Origin: Echinometra lucunter
Taxonomy: Eukaryota; Echinodermata; Echinoidea; Camarodonta; Echinometridae
NCBI GenBank assembly: GCA_029962745.1
Contig: CM057153.1
Location: 38,102,307-38,166,306 of the forward strand
Direction of reading: 5' to 3'
DNA length: 64,000 bases
This document shows, in pieces, positions 1-12,000 of this stretch. Below the pieces are notes generated by a model. That model searched no databases and had not been told where the DNA came from. It saw only the letters and a program-made list of their open reading frames with translations. Position numbers and translations under genes: made by a program. Every line of letters starts with the position of its first letter. Within the stretch, counting starts at the first letter, position 1.

Positions 1-78
1 TCATTGTCATTGTCGTTGTTATTGTCATTGTCATTGTCATTGTCATTGCCATTGTCATTGTCATTGTCATTGTCACCT
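1..78. repeat. (TCATTG)n microsatellite
   Basis: A six-base period TCATTG/TCGTTG repeat fills the start of the window and ends at the splice acceptor of the SRCR-like exon of receptor copy A. The corresponding position beside copy B (just above 33,722) has no such repeat, so it expanded in one arm only. Confidence 0.9.
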
Positions 79-86
79 AATTGTAG

Positions 87-314
87 ACAGAACAAGCAAC
101 ATAAAACTCAAGAGCAGCACACGAGCTAATGACGGAATCTTGGAGGTTTTAAATCCAAATACATCGAACGAGTGGCTACCAGTTTGCGATGAGGGTTGGA
201 ATTCAACATTGGCAGAGATTAGCTGTGCGCAGCTAGGATTTCCTGGAGTATACCAATTTGCAAGTGAGGTGGATGAGCAATACAACAAAACGACATGTGC
301 AAAAATTGAATGCG
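87..314 (+). CDS. Copy A exon: SRCR-like module
   Basis: The acceptor is TTGTAG at 81-86. The exon encodes 75 residues with the first part of an SRCR pattern: an ILEVLN strand, W-LPVCDEGW, then ISCAQLGFPG, and a CAKIEC segment near the end. The usual C-terminal SRCR cysteines are not in this exon, so it is either a shortened SRCR domain or its rest lies on an exon I did not find. Two donors are possible, GTAAAT at 315 or GTAAGT at 321; both leave phase 1. Two NxT glycosylation sites (NST, NKT) are visible. Copy B carries the same exon at 33,720-33,493. Confidence 0.75.
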
Positions 315-3300
315 GTAAATGTAAGTTCGCACGGTCTTTCCATGAATTTAGATGCTCCTGAAGAAATGATGGAACGGGGGGGGGGGGGCGTAATTTCGTG
401 ATCTTAAATATTTTTGGGAATTTCTGAGCAAGAAATAAACGCACTAGAATGAGTTAAAGACGTTTTTCTAACCCCTTTTTTTTGGGGGGGGGGGGTGGGC
501 GAATTGAGGGGGAAAGTAGACCCTTCACGTTTCATGACAGATTTCCGTCCATGCGTGTTAACATGGTAAATGTTTGATTCAAGCAGTAAACCCATTTTGT
601 TTGAAAAATGGGCTTTCTCAAGCACTAATTCGGTTTGATTAAACAATCTGAACAGTTTGAGGGCAAAATAAACTTTTCGTTGATATTGTCCTTCCAAGTT
701 TCCTCACGTCTGCAACTCACAGTCGATGTGAAATCCTTCCTAGATATTTGCATTCTCCCACACGCTGATTTGCTCTCCGTCAGTGTTATTGATTTCAAAA
801 GTCAGTTTTCGTCTCTTTCCGGATATCTAATTCCAATAACGAATCACGGCACATCAACCGTTTACAACATAGATTTTTGCGCGTACAGGTATGTTCAGCA
901 TACGTTGGAAAAATGTTATACATTTGACTTGAAATTTGAATCTAAAATACATTATGAAAAATGGTAAAAAGAAAGGCAATAAGTTACTTCCTGTTGGAAA
1001 TGTCAGGCATACATGTACAGTTCATTATCAACAATCGTAATATGTTTCCTGAGAGGGTATAAGGTGTAGCATCGTAAGTGTTCTTTTGTTATGATGTTTT
1101 AAAGGATACCATACCAGGCGGTCGGTAATAAAACACAGAAACAGGAAAACAGTGTTCGAATCACATTTGTTGTTTTCAGGATATGCAATCATTATATTGG
1201 CGACGAGTAGAGTGAGGATGAATCTCCCACAATTTGAACGATTTTCTGTGCATGATGAGCCGGCAACAGTTGGACAAAGATGGGCGAAATACGTCCAGAG
1301 ACTCTATAATTTGTTCGCGGCATTTGCTATTACCGATGCCAAGCAGCAACGAGCGCTTCTCCTCCACTATGCTGGACCGGAGGTTTCGGACATTTTTTTT
1401 TTTTTTTTTTTTTACCTGATAGGGTGAGTCCTATGAATCAGCCAAAAAAGCACTCGAAAAGCATTTCTGTCCATCAGTGAACATTGAGTATGAGCGTTTT
1501 GTGTTCCGGCAGTGTAGACAAAATGAAGATGAGACTGTTGATCACTATTGTCAGCGATTGCAAAAACTTGCTGTTTCGTGTGATTTTGCTGACAAGGATG
1601 GCGAAATTAAGTCGCAAATTATTCTTGGATGCCATTCACAAAAGCTACACCGACATGCATTGCGAGAAACAATCTCGCTGGAGAAACTCCTTAGTGCAGC
1701 ACGGGCTTATGAACAAGCAGATCGTCATGCTGTAGTGATCGAGGGTGCTGAAGCTACCGCTGCGACCGTCCAAGCGGTCGGGGCTCGTAATCGTACACAC
1801 CCAGTGCAACGTCAGTGACAGTCGCAACAACACCATACAGCAAAGACTGAGCACTCTTCATGCCGGAACTGTTGTGGTGTGTTTCCACACCGACACAAAC
1901 CTTGTCCAGCCAAGGGCCAGACATGTCATGCCTGTGGAAAGTAGAATAATTTTGCCAAGTACTGTATATCTCAAAACAAAGCTAGAGCTGCTAGTGCTAA
2001 ACACGTCCAAGCCAGTACCATTACCACCTGTGACGTTGACCCTCAAACCAAGAGTTCAGGCCCAGAACTTCCAAGTACAGGTCAATATGAGCACTACCAG
2101 TTTCATGTCGAGGCACAATCACTACCTTATGTGCCTAAACCAACTGTAACTGTACATGTAAATGGCACCCCCATCAGTGCTGTCATCGATACAGGGGCGT
2201 CAGTCATGATGATGTCTCAGAGGACATTCGCACAGATCACGCCACAACCAAGTTTGGTTGTACATTCTGTTCCTGTGTACGGTTATGGCAGTAAAACCCC
2301 TCTTGATGTTCAAGGTACCTTACAGCGACAGTAAGCTGCAAGTCGTCGTCTGCTAACACTACAGTTTACGTTACCTCTCATGATGGTGATACGCTTCTGA
2401 ACTTAGCAACAGCCACTGCCCTCAATCTCGTAGAACTCACATATGCCACATCATCAGCTTCGCCTGAGTCAGTCTATCCGGATCGTTTTACCGGCATAGG
2501 CAAACTGAACAACTATCGCTATCACATAAAGGCAGGCACATCTGTAACTCCTGTAGCTGTTCCACATCGTCGTATACCATTTCACATGCGCGACAAAGTG
2601 GTAAAGGTGACCGGTTGTTGGAATGTGATATCATTGAAAAGGTGGAGAACACACCTACGCCATGGGTCTCGCCTATCACAGTCGTGCCCAAGCGGAATAG
2701 CGAGGCCATTCGCATCTGCGTTGATACGCGAAGTGTCAACACCGCCATCAAGCGTGAACGTCACATCATTCCAACAGTTGATGATCTTATTGCTTCTCTA
2801 AATGGGGCAACAACATTCAGCACGTTGGACTTAAATTCTGGTTATCACCAGATAGAGCTCGATGAAGAGTCGCGTCAGTACACAGTCTTTTCTACACACG
2901 TTGGGCTCTTTCGTTACAAGCGGCTCAATTTTGGTCTTTGTTCCGCGTCCGAGGTTTTCCAGCATGCAATACAGATAACCTTTCAGGACCTGTCAGGTGT
3001 GCTGAACATCAGCGATGATCTTCTTGTCTTCGGTCGCGACCAAGCAGAACATGATGCACGACTTCATGCTGTTTTGCAGCGTCTACGCGCAGTGAACTTG
3101 ACGCTAAACCCTGCTAAGTGTGTCTTTAGCACAGATCGAGTAGTGTACTTCGGGCATGTCTTCACAGCCAACGGTATCAGTCCTGATCCGCGTAAGGTGG
3201 ATGCAATCAACGCTGTTGCAGATCCACAAAACGTCTCAGAGATGCGCAGTTTCTTAGGCATGGTGACATACTGTGCTCGTTTCATTTCTGATCTCGCATC

Positions 3301-6065
3301 CATCTTTGCTCCTCTCAGACAACTCACAAAAGCTGACGTGCCATGGACATGGGGACCATCTAAAACATCAGCATTCCGTCGCATCAAGGAGCTTGTCTCC
3401 CAATACTGTACTATGGGATATTTCAACCCAGCAAACCCCTCAGAGGTTATCGTCGATGCAGGCCCTCTTGGCCTTGGGGCAGTTTTGGTCCAGCATGACT
3501 CGCGCACGAAGTCAGTCATCCCTATCGCGTTAGCTAGTCGGTCATTGACACCTGTAGAACAGCGATACTCCCAAACCGAAAGGGAGGCATTGGCCATCAC
3601 ATGGGCTGTCAGGCACTTTCATATCTATCTGTATGGTGGATCATTTATTGTAACCACAGATCACAAGCCACTGTTATCAATGTTCAATAACGCCAATTCA
3701 AAGCCACCGATCCGCATAGAACGCTGGTTACTGCGGTTACAAGCGTACGACTTCCAGGTCCAATACCACCCTGAAAAATTGAACCCAGCTGACTATATGT
3801 CACACCACCCGCGTATCGCGGAGAGCGCAGGATCATCAGCAGAAGAAGAAATTGCAGAACAGCAGGTCTCCTTCACTGCAGCACACGCGATTCCAAAGAC
3901 AGTCACGCATGAGGATATAATATCTGCAACAAGCACTGTCCATCAAAACTGTATGCGTGCTATCCAGGAGGATAGCTGGAGTGATCTTCTAGCAGCTGCA
4001 GATGCATCATTGCAGAGCGAATATAGAAGCCTACATGGAGTACGCGATCAACTCACTGTGTCGGATGGCAATAGCATGCTTTTACGCGATCATCGTATCG
4101 TCATTCCGCGTTCGCTTCGGCAGCGTATCATCGACATAGCACACGAGGGCCATCAAAGCATAACTAAGACAAAGGCTCTCTTGCGTGAGAAGGTGTGGTT
4201 CCCTTCCATTGATCGTATGACTGAACACACAGTTCGTGATTGTCTGTCCTGTCAGATGAATACCGTTGAGCACGCCAAGGAACCACTTAGAATGACGGAG
4301 CTTCCGCAACAGCCTTGGACAGAGGTTAGCGTAGACTTTGCCGACCTTCCTGGCGGTGATCACATGTTGGTAGTCATTGATGAATACTCGCGTTTCGTCG
4401 AAGTAGAGATTGTTTCCTCTACTGCAGCAAGTCAGGTCATTCCCAAACTTCACCGAATCTTCTCAAGCTTTGGAGTTCCTACTGTGGTCTGTACCGATAA
4501 CGGCCGCAATGGTGCGGAATTCAATCAGTTTGCCAACTACCTGGGATTCAGGCACAGGAAAGTTACACCGCGTTGGCCTCAAGCTAACGGTGAGGTTGAA
4601 AGGTTCATGAAAACACTCAAGAAAGTCTATCGCTATGCCATCGCGGAACGCAAGTGTTGGAAGCAAGAAATATACAAGTTCTTGCGCAACTATCGTGCGA
4701 CACCACACTTTACTACAGGGGTTCCCCCAGCGACTCTTCTTTTTGCAGACCGCTACGCACGCGTCTTCCGGAAGTGCCATCTCACCAACATCGCAATGAC
4801 CTTGATGCTTCTGTTCGCGATCGCGATAGAAACAAGAAACAGAGCATGAAAAGCTATGCAGACAGTCGCGGAAAAACTCAAACATCACCAATTGCTGTTG
4901 GCGATACTGTGCTTGTTCGTAGGGATGGAATGGTCCCAAAGCACCAGTCGCCATATCTTCCGCCGCCATACAAAGTTGTGAGAAAGCGTGGAGATCGAAT
5001 TACCGTTCGTTGTGCCAATCATTACATCACACGTAACTGTTCGCGATTCAAGTTGTATAGCGGTCCAATCCCTTCCAATCGCTATGATGATGATGATGAC
5101 ATGGAGACTCATTTTACTCCAAATGCGCACAATGTCCCAATGCCAGCAGGACATTCACAGCCTGCTGCACCACGGCGCAATCCGCGTCGTGAGCGCCGTC
5201 CTCCGTTACGTTTTCGTGACTTTGTACCATGACTAATTAGACATTCCAATCAAAAGTAACAACGCTTACCTGATGATGCAAAAGAACAAAAGAAAATTGG
5301 TAAGCAGACAGCAGTGCATTTTAATGCATATTCCATTTGTTTCTTTTGATAATTTCTGAAAGTGTCTAAGAATGGCAGACACATAACGAGTTTTGTCAAT
5401 TGTCTTCAAACATTTTTGTATAAATGTTATAATCGGCAGTATATTGTCTGAAGAGTTATGCATCTCCCTGAGTTGATGTTAAGATGAGTATAAAACAACC
5501 ATACAAGTTTCCTTGTTTTATCATTCAAAGTTATTGTACCCTCTGGATCTTAGTTCACTCATGTGATGACGATAAATCACTCTTCATATTGTACACCACA
5601 TTTCTAAAGGAGTACTCATATTCTATTGTTTTACCTGCAAACTGATAATGTGCTAACCAGTTTAATATTTACATTTACTTTTCAAAATGACACAGAATTG
5701 TATTTGTGTTTTGCAAGTAGACAGGGTGACAAATATCTGTGTAGTATAATTTTGACCATTTTTCTTTTCTTTTTAGCTTTGTGTAAAAAAAAAGGAGGAC
5801 TATGAGTGAATACTTAAAAAAAAAACCCAAACCCAGTTGTTTTATCTTATGATGAAGAAAATGAAAGTGAATACTTAAAAAAAAAAACCAGTTGTTTTAT
5901 CTTATGAATACGATGAAGAAAATGAAACTGACAAATTTATGGTGATATGTTTTATTTAGAGGTTTTGAAAGAAACTTGATTGATAGTGTTTGCATACAGG
6001 CGTTTGCATTATGTATTGTTATTGAGATGTAAAGGTAGAAAACACAGCTCAGTAAACCAAAAGAA

Positions 6066-6097
<32 letters not shown>

Positions 6098-9000
6098 AAG
6101 TTGAATGTTTTGATCATTAATCTTGGTTTATTTCAAAAGTGATTTGATGTTTATAAGAAAAATATTGGTGTTTTGGCCGTTGAACATGGTAAGAGCAATA
6201 TAGCAGTCAAGGAGTCCTGTATAACATTCAGTAGCTCCTCAGTTACACTGTACATTTGTATTTGCAATGTTTAAAGGCTTAACATTCAATCCAAGGTGAG
6301 GAGGAATGTAGTATCGTAAGTGTTCTTTTGTTATGATGTTTTAAAGGATACCATACCAGGCGGTCGGTAATAAAACACAGAAACAGGAAAACAGTGTTCG
6401 AACCACATTTGTTGTTTTCAGGATATGCAATCATTATATAACGGGGGCAGGGATATGAACTTGCACTGCAAGCTAATTGATTTCAATTTCATTATTTCTT
6501 TCTATATTAAGTTAATTTGTAATTATTGTGTTCATTTAATCTTAAGGGACCCCGAGGAAGAACAGATTAGTTATGTAAGCTAATCTGAAGCGGGCTATCT
6601 CTCGATCATATATTTCCTTTTGTCTTGTATTCTACCATTAAAATACATTATGATATATCATATCATATTATACATTTTAACCTGTATTTTTTATGATCGT
6701 AAAACCAACCAACCAACCAACCAACAATATTTTCAATGATTTGAAAAACAGATTTACTTTGATGAAAGCCATACTGATTATAATGTATATGCACCAGGAT
6801 ATCATTCATTGAATTATAAGTAAGTCAATCATTTGGAACAAACAATGCAACTCTGAAATGAGTATGTGATTTGTAGGATTGGTTATAGGTATAAAGCTTT
6901 ATATTTTCTCACAATCCAGTGGAGGGGGATTTCGCCCAGAGATTTTATGGAATAAAAAAGAATGAGTTTTGTTTACTTTGAACCCAATCTATCGAGAGTT
7001 CTTCTGTCGTATAAATAAATAAATTTCTTTAGGGAATCTTGAGAAAATGTCATAATATTGTCGGTGAATCACCTGATTAAGTGGAAACAACTGAACAGCC
7101 AAGAGTAGCATTGTCCTTGGACTCACAGGTTTCAGGAATCAAATAAGTTCATTCTGATTGCAACAATATTATACGCATGAATAAGTTAGGGTAATGGTTA
7201 GGGTTTGCTTATAGGGTTAACCTACTCCAAACTCCGTGCAATTCATAATAATGAAAAAACATGCAAACTAGACGTTTCAAATGTTGATTTGAGACGACCT
7301 TTAACAAGTATCAGGGAAATGCAAAAGGAAGATTCACCCACCTTTAACCAATATTTCATAACGCCTTGTTCACATTGTAAGTTTCCGTGTCTGTAGGCTA
7401 CTAAGCGAAAGTCCTCTAGGTCTTGTAAGCCCGTTACATGGATTTCTACAATACTTTTAAGAAGCCCTCTACGGCAAAGTAACGCTGTACTCAACAGAGC
7501 CATTTCGACAAGAAGCCTTTTCTTCTTTCCTGGACTTTCTTCTTTTATTATCTTTTATGAGATCTTGGACTGAATTTTGTTGCAAGCGTTCCTTTCTTTC
7601 ATTTTGACTCCCCTACTTCTTTCCTCTCCCTCGCAAAATGTGATTTGTATAGGGTAAGGGTTAATTTTAGTTATGATTTTATTTCGCACAGAAAAGATTA
7701 CCATTTTATTTTGTGATCGACATTATTTTAGACATCATACACTATATTTGAGATACACTATATTTCGTATGATTTGAACTGCAATCAATAAACATGATAA
7801 ATACTATTTTAAAACAAAATACATCAGTGATTACTTACTCTTTTCTCCAAGCTGACTTTCTGCTTCAGCAGTGCATTGTGGACCTTGAAAGACAAGATTC
7901 GATGAACGCAAGCAGACTAAATTGCTTCAGTAAGTACATAATCATTGTAGCTTAAACCTATATCCAAATTCAGCTTCAAATTCTCGTAATGTTTAGCTGT
8001 GTGTTTCAGTATGTGGTACTAACATGCTGGAGATAACGACATAATCATGTCTATTAGTTATCGCAAAAGTTGCCTTCAGCTTTATGATTGTATTTTCTTA
8101 CGCTAATCCTTGGTAGTGACTTCCACTTAAGCATTATGTAAAATTAATATTTCGTTATCAGTCATGCTTATTTCTTTACTTAAGTGTGCCCAGAGTCATG
8201 AGAGCTGGTTCTATAATTTTGTAACCCATGTCAATAATAAGATGCACTTAACTTATAATGATACTAATGGAGAGTGCGTTACACAAAATAAGAATTATAC
8301 CATTTCTTCCTCAGCATTTGGATATCGGGGCTGCTTCCCACTTCCTACAAATTCCGACACATTTCGGAGGTCCACTACAACTGAAGTTGGTGATTGTCTG
8401 CAAACGTGTTATGCGATGTCGTTTCAGCTAGCAGCGATTAGATGGGATGGATGCTACTGTCTTAACGTCTCTCAGTCTGAAATTCACAATCAGATTTCAG
8501 ATAATGGAAGGTGCATCCTAGAATGCGATTCCAGCCAAGGAACACAGTGCCCTCCCCAAAGAAAACACCGGGCCTTTCATTACGATGGTATGATGTTATT
8601 CGACATCCTATATGTACGATAAAATATCAGATAGAATTAAAATCAGGATCCATGATCCAGCCCTGCAGATCTACTTCTATGATCCAACCATGGAGAGAGG
8701 CAGTGGCGTAGATAGGCATTATGGCGCCCGGGACAAACAATGAAGTTGTGCCCCCCCCCCCCCCTCCTAAGTGTCCAAATGTATCTACATTATGGTACAA
8801 GCGAGGGAGCGAAGCGACCAAGCGGCGATTAAAAAAAAATAATCTTGTGCATTTTAGCCAGGAAATTTGGCAATTGATCACTGAAATTGAACGGTATAGA
8901 AGATCAAAATTAGATATTAATATACAGTTTCTATTTCCTCAATTTTAAAATTGGGAATATAATAACAAAAACCCTTGAGAAACAGTCGAGGCCTGATTTT

Positions 9001-12000
9001 AATAGCAAGGCGACAAAATGTTTAGATTTCTTTTAAATGTTTAACCTTTGCAAATGCTGTATTAGGCCATACTTCGGGCACAGTATGTAGCAAGAGGCAG
9101 ACATGACAGCGAGCAAAGCAATGCCAACTGCACCATTATTTTTCAAATTCTGAACCCCTTTAAAAAGGCTATTAAAAACACCTGAGATGCTGAAAGGAAA
9201 TACGTTTATGCGAGGGTGCAAGGCGTCCAAGCTTTAGAAAAATGTGGCCGTTTAACTCTAAAAAACTATATTTCTAAAGCATTTACCTTGTGGACGGGGA
9301 GGAGGCGCATGTCCCCTAAAGATTATGATTTTCTTTCATTTTCTCCTTTTTTTCTTTTTTTTTTCGCCCCAACAAGTGCCGCCCTTAGAATCAACCAAGA
9401 AGATGCACAACTTCCAATAATTACAATAGGCAATAAGCTGCAATAAATTGAACTTTCAGATTCAAATTTCCTCCACAACACAGTAGTTTGCCACCAAATC
9501 CTAAATGACCGATATCGATCAAAACAAATTTATTCTTTAGTTTGTGTTTCAATCAAAATAAACTCATACACATGATCACAAAATCATGGGCACTGATCAC
9601 AAAGATTATTACATCGATGGTTGCCAAAACCCAATTGATTTACATTAAAAAGTAAATCTTCCCTTTTTTGAGGATTTTTTCCCCCGCTAATAATCTAGAG
9701 AACAATATCAAGGGATTATTCCAATAGAATGAAATTACTCACATAGATGAACATCATTCACATAGTCCGAAATTATCCACATACATGGAAATTATCATGC
9801 AAGCATCATAAAAATAAAAATTCACTCAGCAGGCCTAATTTATCTTCCAATCCCAACAATGATCTTCAAGATCATTAATTTGCTACGTTGACGATCCTTT
9901 TGTCGTGCTTGCTCCAAGTTGCTTTGATGGACACGAAGTCCTATAAAAGTCAAAGTTAGTCGTTACCTGCTTCTCCATAAAATGGAATAATACATGATCA
10001 CTTAGATCGCGATTTCCCATCTGGCGACGACCAACATCGACCAGTCTGTGAATATGGCGACAACACACGTTTAATCATGTCTTCCGCCCGTGAGCATTCT
10101 TCCAACGACGACCAACGTCAACCCCTTGTGTCAACCTTCTTGGCGACTGCGAACGACCCCTTCATACACTGCCCTCAGCCGGTAGGGTATATAGCTCTTT
10201 CGGGCAACCGCCCAAGGAGTTACCTGGAAACGTGAAAAATCAACTACCCCTTCTAATGTTCTACACATACAAATGATTACAATTAGGAATAATTAGAAGA
10301 TACCTGCATTATAGTGAATTATTCATAGGCAGCTTCAGTTGACACCTAGTATATCAATTTAGAAGGTGAAACAAAAGACTATTTACGTAATTTAAATTAC
10401 AGTTCAGGTACATATTCACTGGAATCTTATTTCCCCCCCCCCCATGATATACATATAGACATATTAAAAGAAAACATCATAGCCTCCAGCACTACATTCA
10501 ATTAGACAAGACAGAAAATGGTCTTGCAGTTGGTTTAGAGACAGAAAAGCACATTAAAGTAAACAATCCAACTTACAATTCGTCACTGGATGAGACGGCC
10601 ATGAGGTGATTCGCCTGCTCCAACGATTCTGTGGATTTTTTCCACAGGTTTTAATGACAGACAACAGCAGAAAATATCATCACAGAGCAGGCATGGCAAC
10701 TTCATATCCATGCCCTGCAAACAGGCTGTGTGCTAGAATAAGAAATGGAACCTGGGTGTGGCACTTACACTACACTCTACTTTCCAACAACACACAAACA
10801 CACACACACACACACCCTATATCCCTATAGCTGCACCGTTCACCCAAGCATAAAAAGCACTTGCTTTCCAAACAAAAGAACCCATTCAAAGCATTGACTG
10901 GTGCAAACCTGACACTTCAGCTTGGTAGCTGACCTGACAGGGGTGCCAAATTAAGAGATTCTAAGAGGAAATGATCATGCGAGGGAGCGACCGAGCTTCA
11001 GAAAATTTTTGCACTTTAACCCCCCCCCCAATAAAAACAAAACCTCTATTTCTGACGCATTTACCCTACGAATCAGGGGGGGGGGGGGGCGGCGGAAATC
11101 CTTTTAAAAATGTGATTTTTTTCACTTTCCTCTTTTTATTTTTCTCTTTTGTATTTTTGCGCCCCCTCAAAGTGCCGCCCGGGGCACTTGCTCCCCTGCC
11201 CACACATAGATACGCGGATGTAGGAAAAAATCGTACTATGGACAGGCACTTACCCTTTAGGCATAAATGTGAAATACATAATTATTTCGCCAAAAATGGG
11301 TTAAATCTCGTCAAACTCTCAAAAGGAAATAGTCTCCCAAATAAAATAAGTTTATTGAAAGAAACATCGAATGAAAAAGATAGAGAATAGTTTTTCTGAC
11401 TATATCACCACTACTTACAAGAAGTCGGAACTAGGAAAATGATAATATGAGAATGTGCAGTAGAAGGATAAAATTCCATAACTTGAATGGAAGACAAACG
11501 TGAAAGACAAGCAGTACACCCAGGCTATCATGGCTATAAGCCTACAGTTTAGTTGTCTAGATTACATGGAGACTGCATAATTATATACCTCTAACTTTTT
11601 CAAAGCGTCTGTTTAATTTTGTATTATTCTTCTGCCGCGTTTGTTTTGAAAATGAGAAAAGTTTTTGGATAATTTCCCATCTTTAAATTTTTGATATCCA
11701 GCTTTTATAAGTACATACAAATCTCCTGACTGATAAACAATCTCCTAAAGTTCCTTCTTTCATTGTTTTTTGTCCTAGTTAACACCTTTTTTTGTTCACT
11801 TGCAAATTTTATGGATTACCTGTTCCAAGCACAGCAATAATTCTTATGGGCATTAACTGCAACATGATATACTGTACAATAGTAATCTCTGGGCGTCTTG
11901 GCGTGGTGTATGAATTATGTTCATGCAAATAAATTTATACTTTGGATAAGTCCCCGAATTGAAAATTGGAGCATTTCAAAACCCGAATCTTTGAGTAGAT

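Larger units (their letters stand above)
1065..6439 (+). mobile_element. Ty3/Gypsy LTR retrotransposon, mag/SURL-like lineage, inactive
   Basis: Two direct repeats of about 133 bp bound the element and differ at only two positions. A primer-binding site follows the first and a purine tract precedes the second. The internal part has gag with a zinc knuckle, an aspartic protease (DTGA), reverse transcriptase, RNase H and integrase in the Ty3 order. TAAGG before and TAACG after look like a 5-bp target duplication with one change, if the LTR ends at 1196/6438. The element lies in the intron between the SRCR-like and WSC exons of copy A, in the same orientation as the gene. Coding is broken by stops and frame changes, so it is not autonomous. 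The lineage call rests on the zinc-knuckle form and the SDD catalytic motif. Confidence 0.9.

Noticed and set aside
1..78. CRISPR-like short repeat array
   Set aside because: A simple hexanucleotide microsatellite with no spacers, in animal DNA.
8588..8711. Frame shift after the WSC module of copy A relative to copy B
   Set aside because: The shared GTATGA donor at 8588 puts the shift in the intron; it does not affect the protein.
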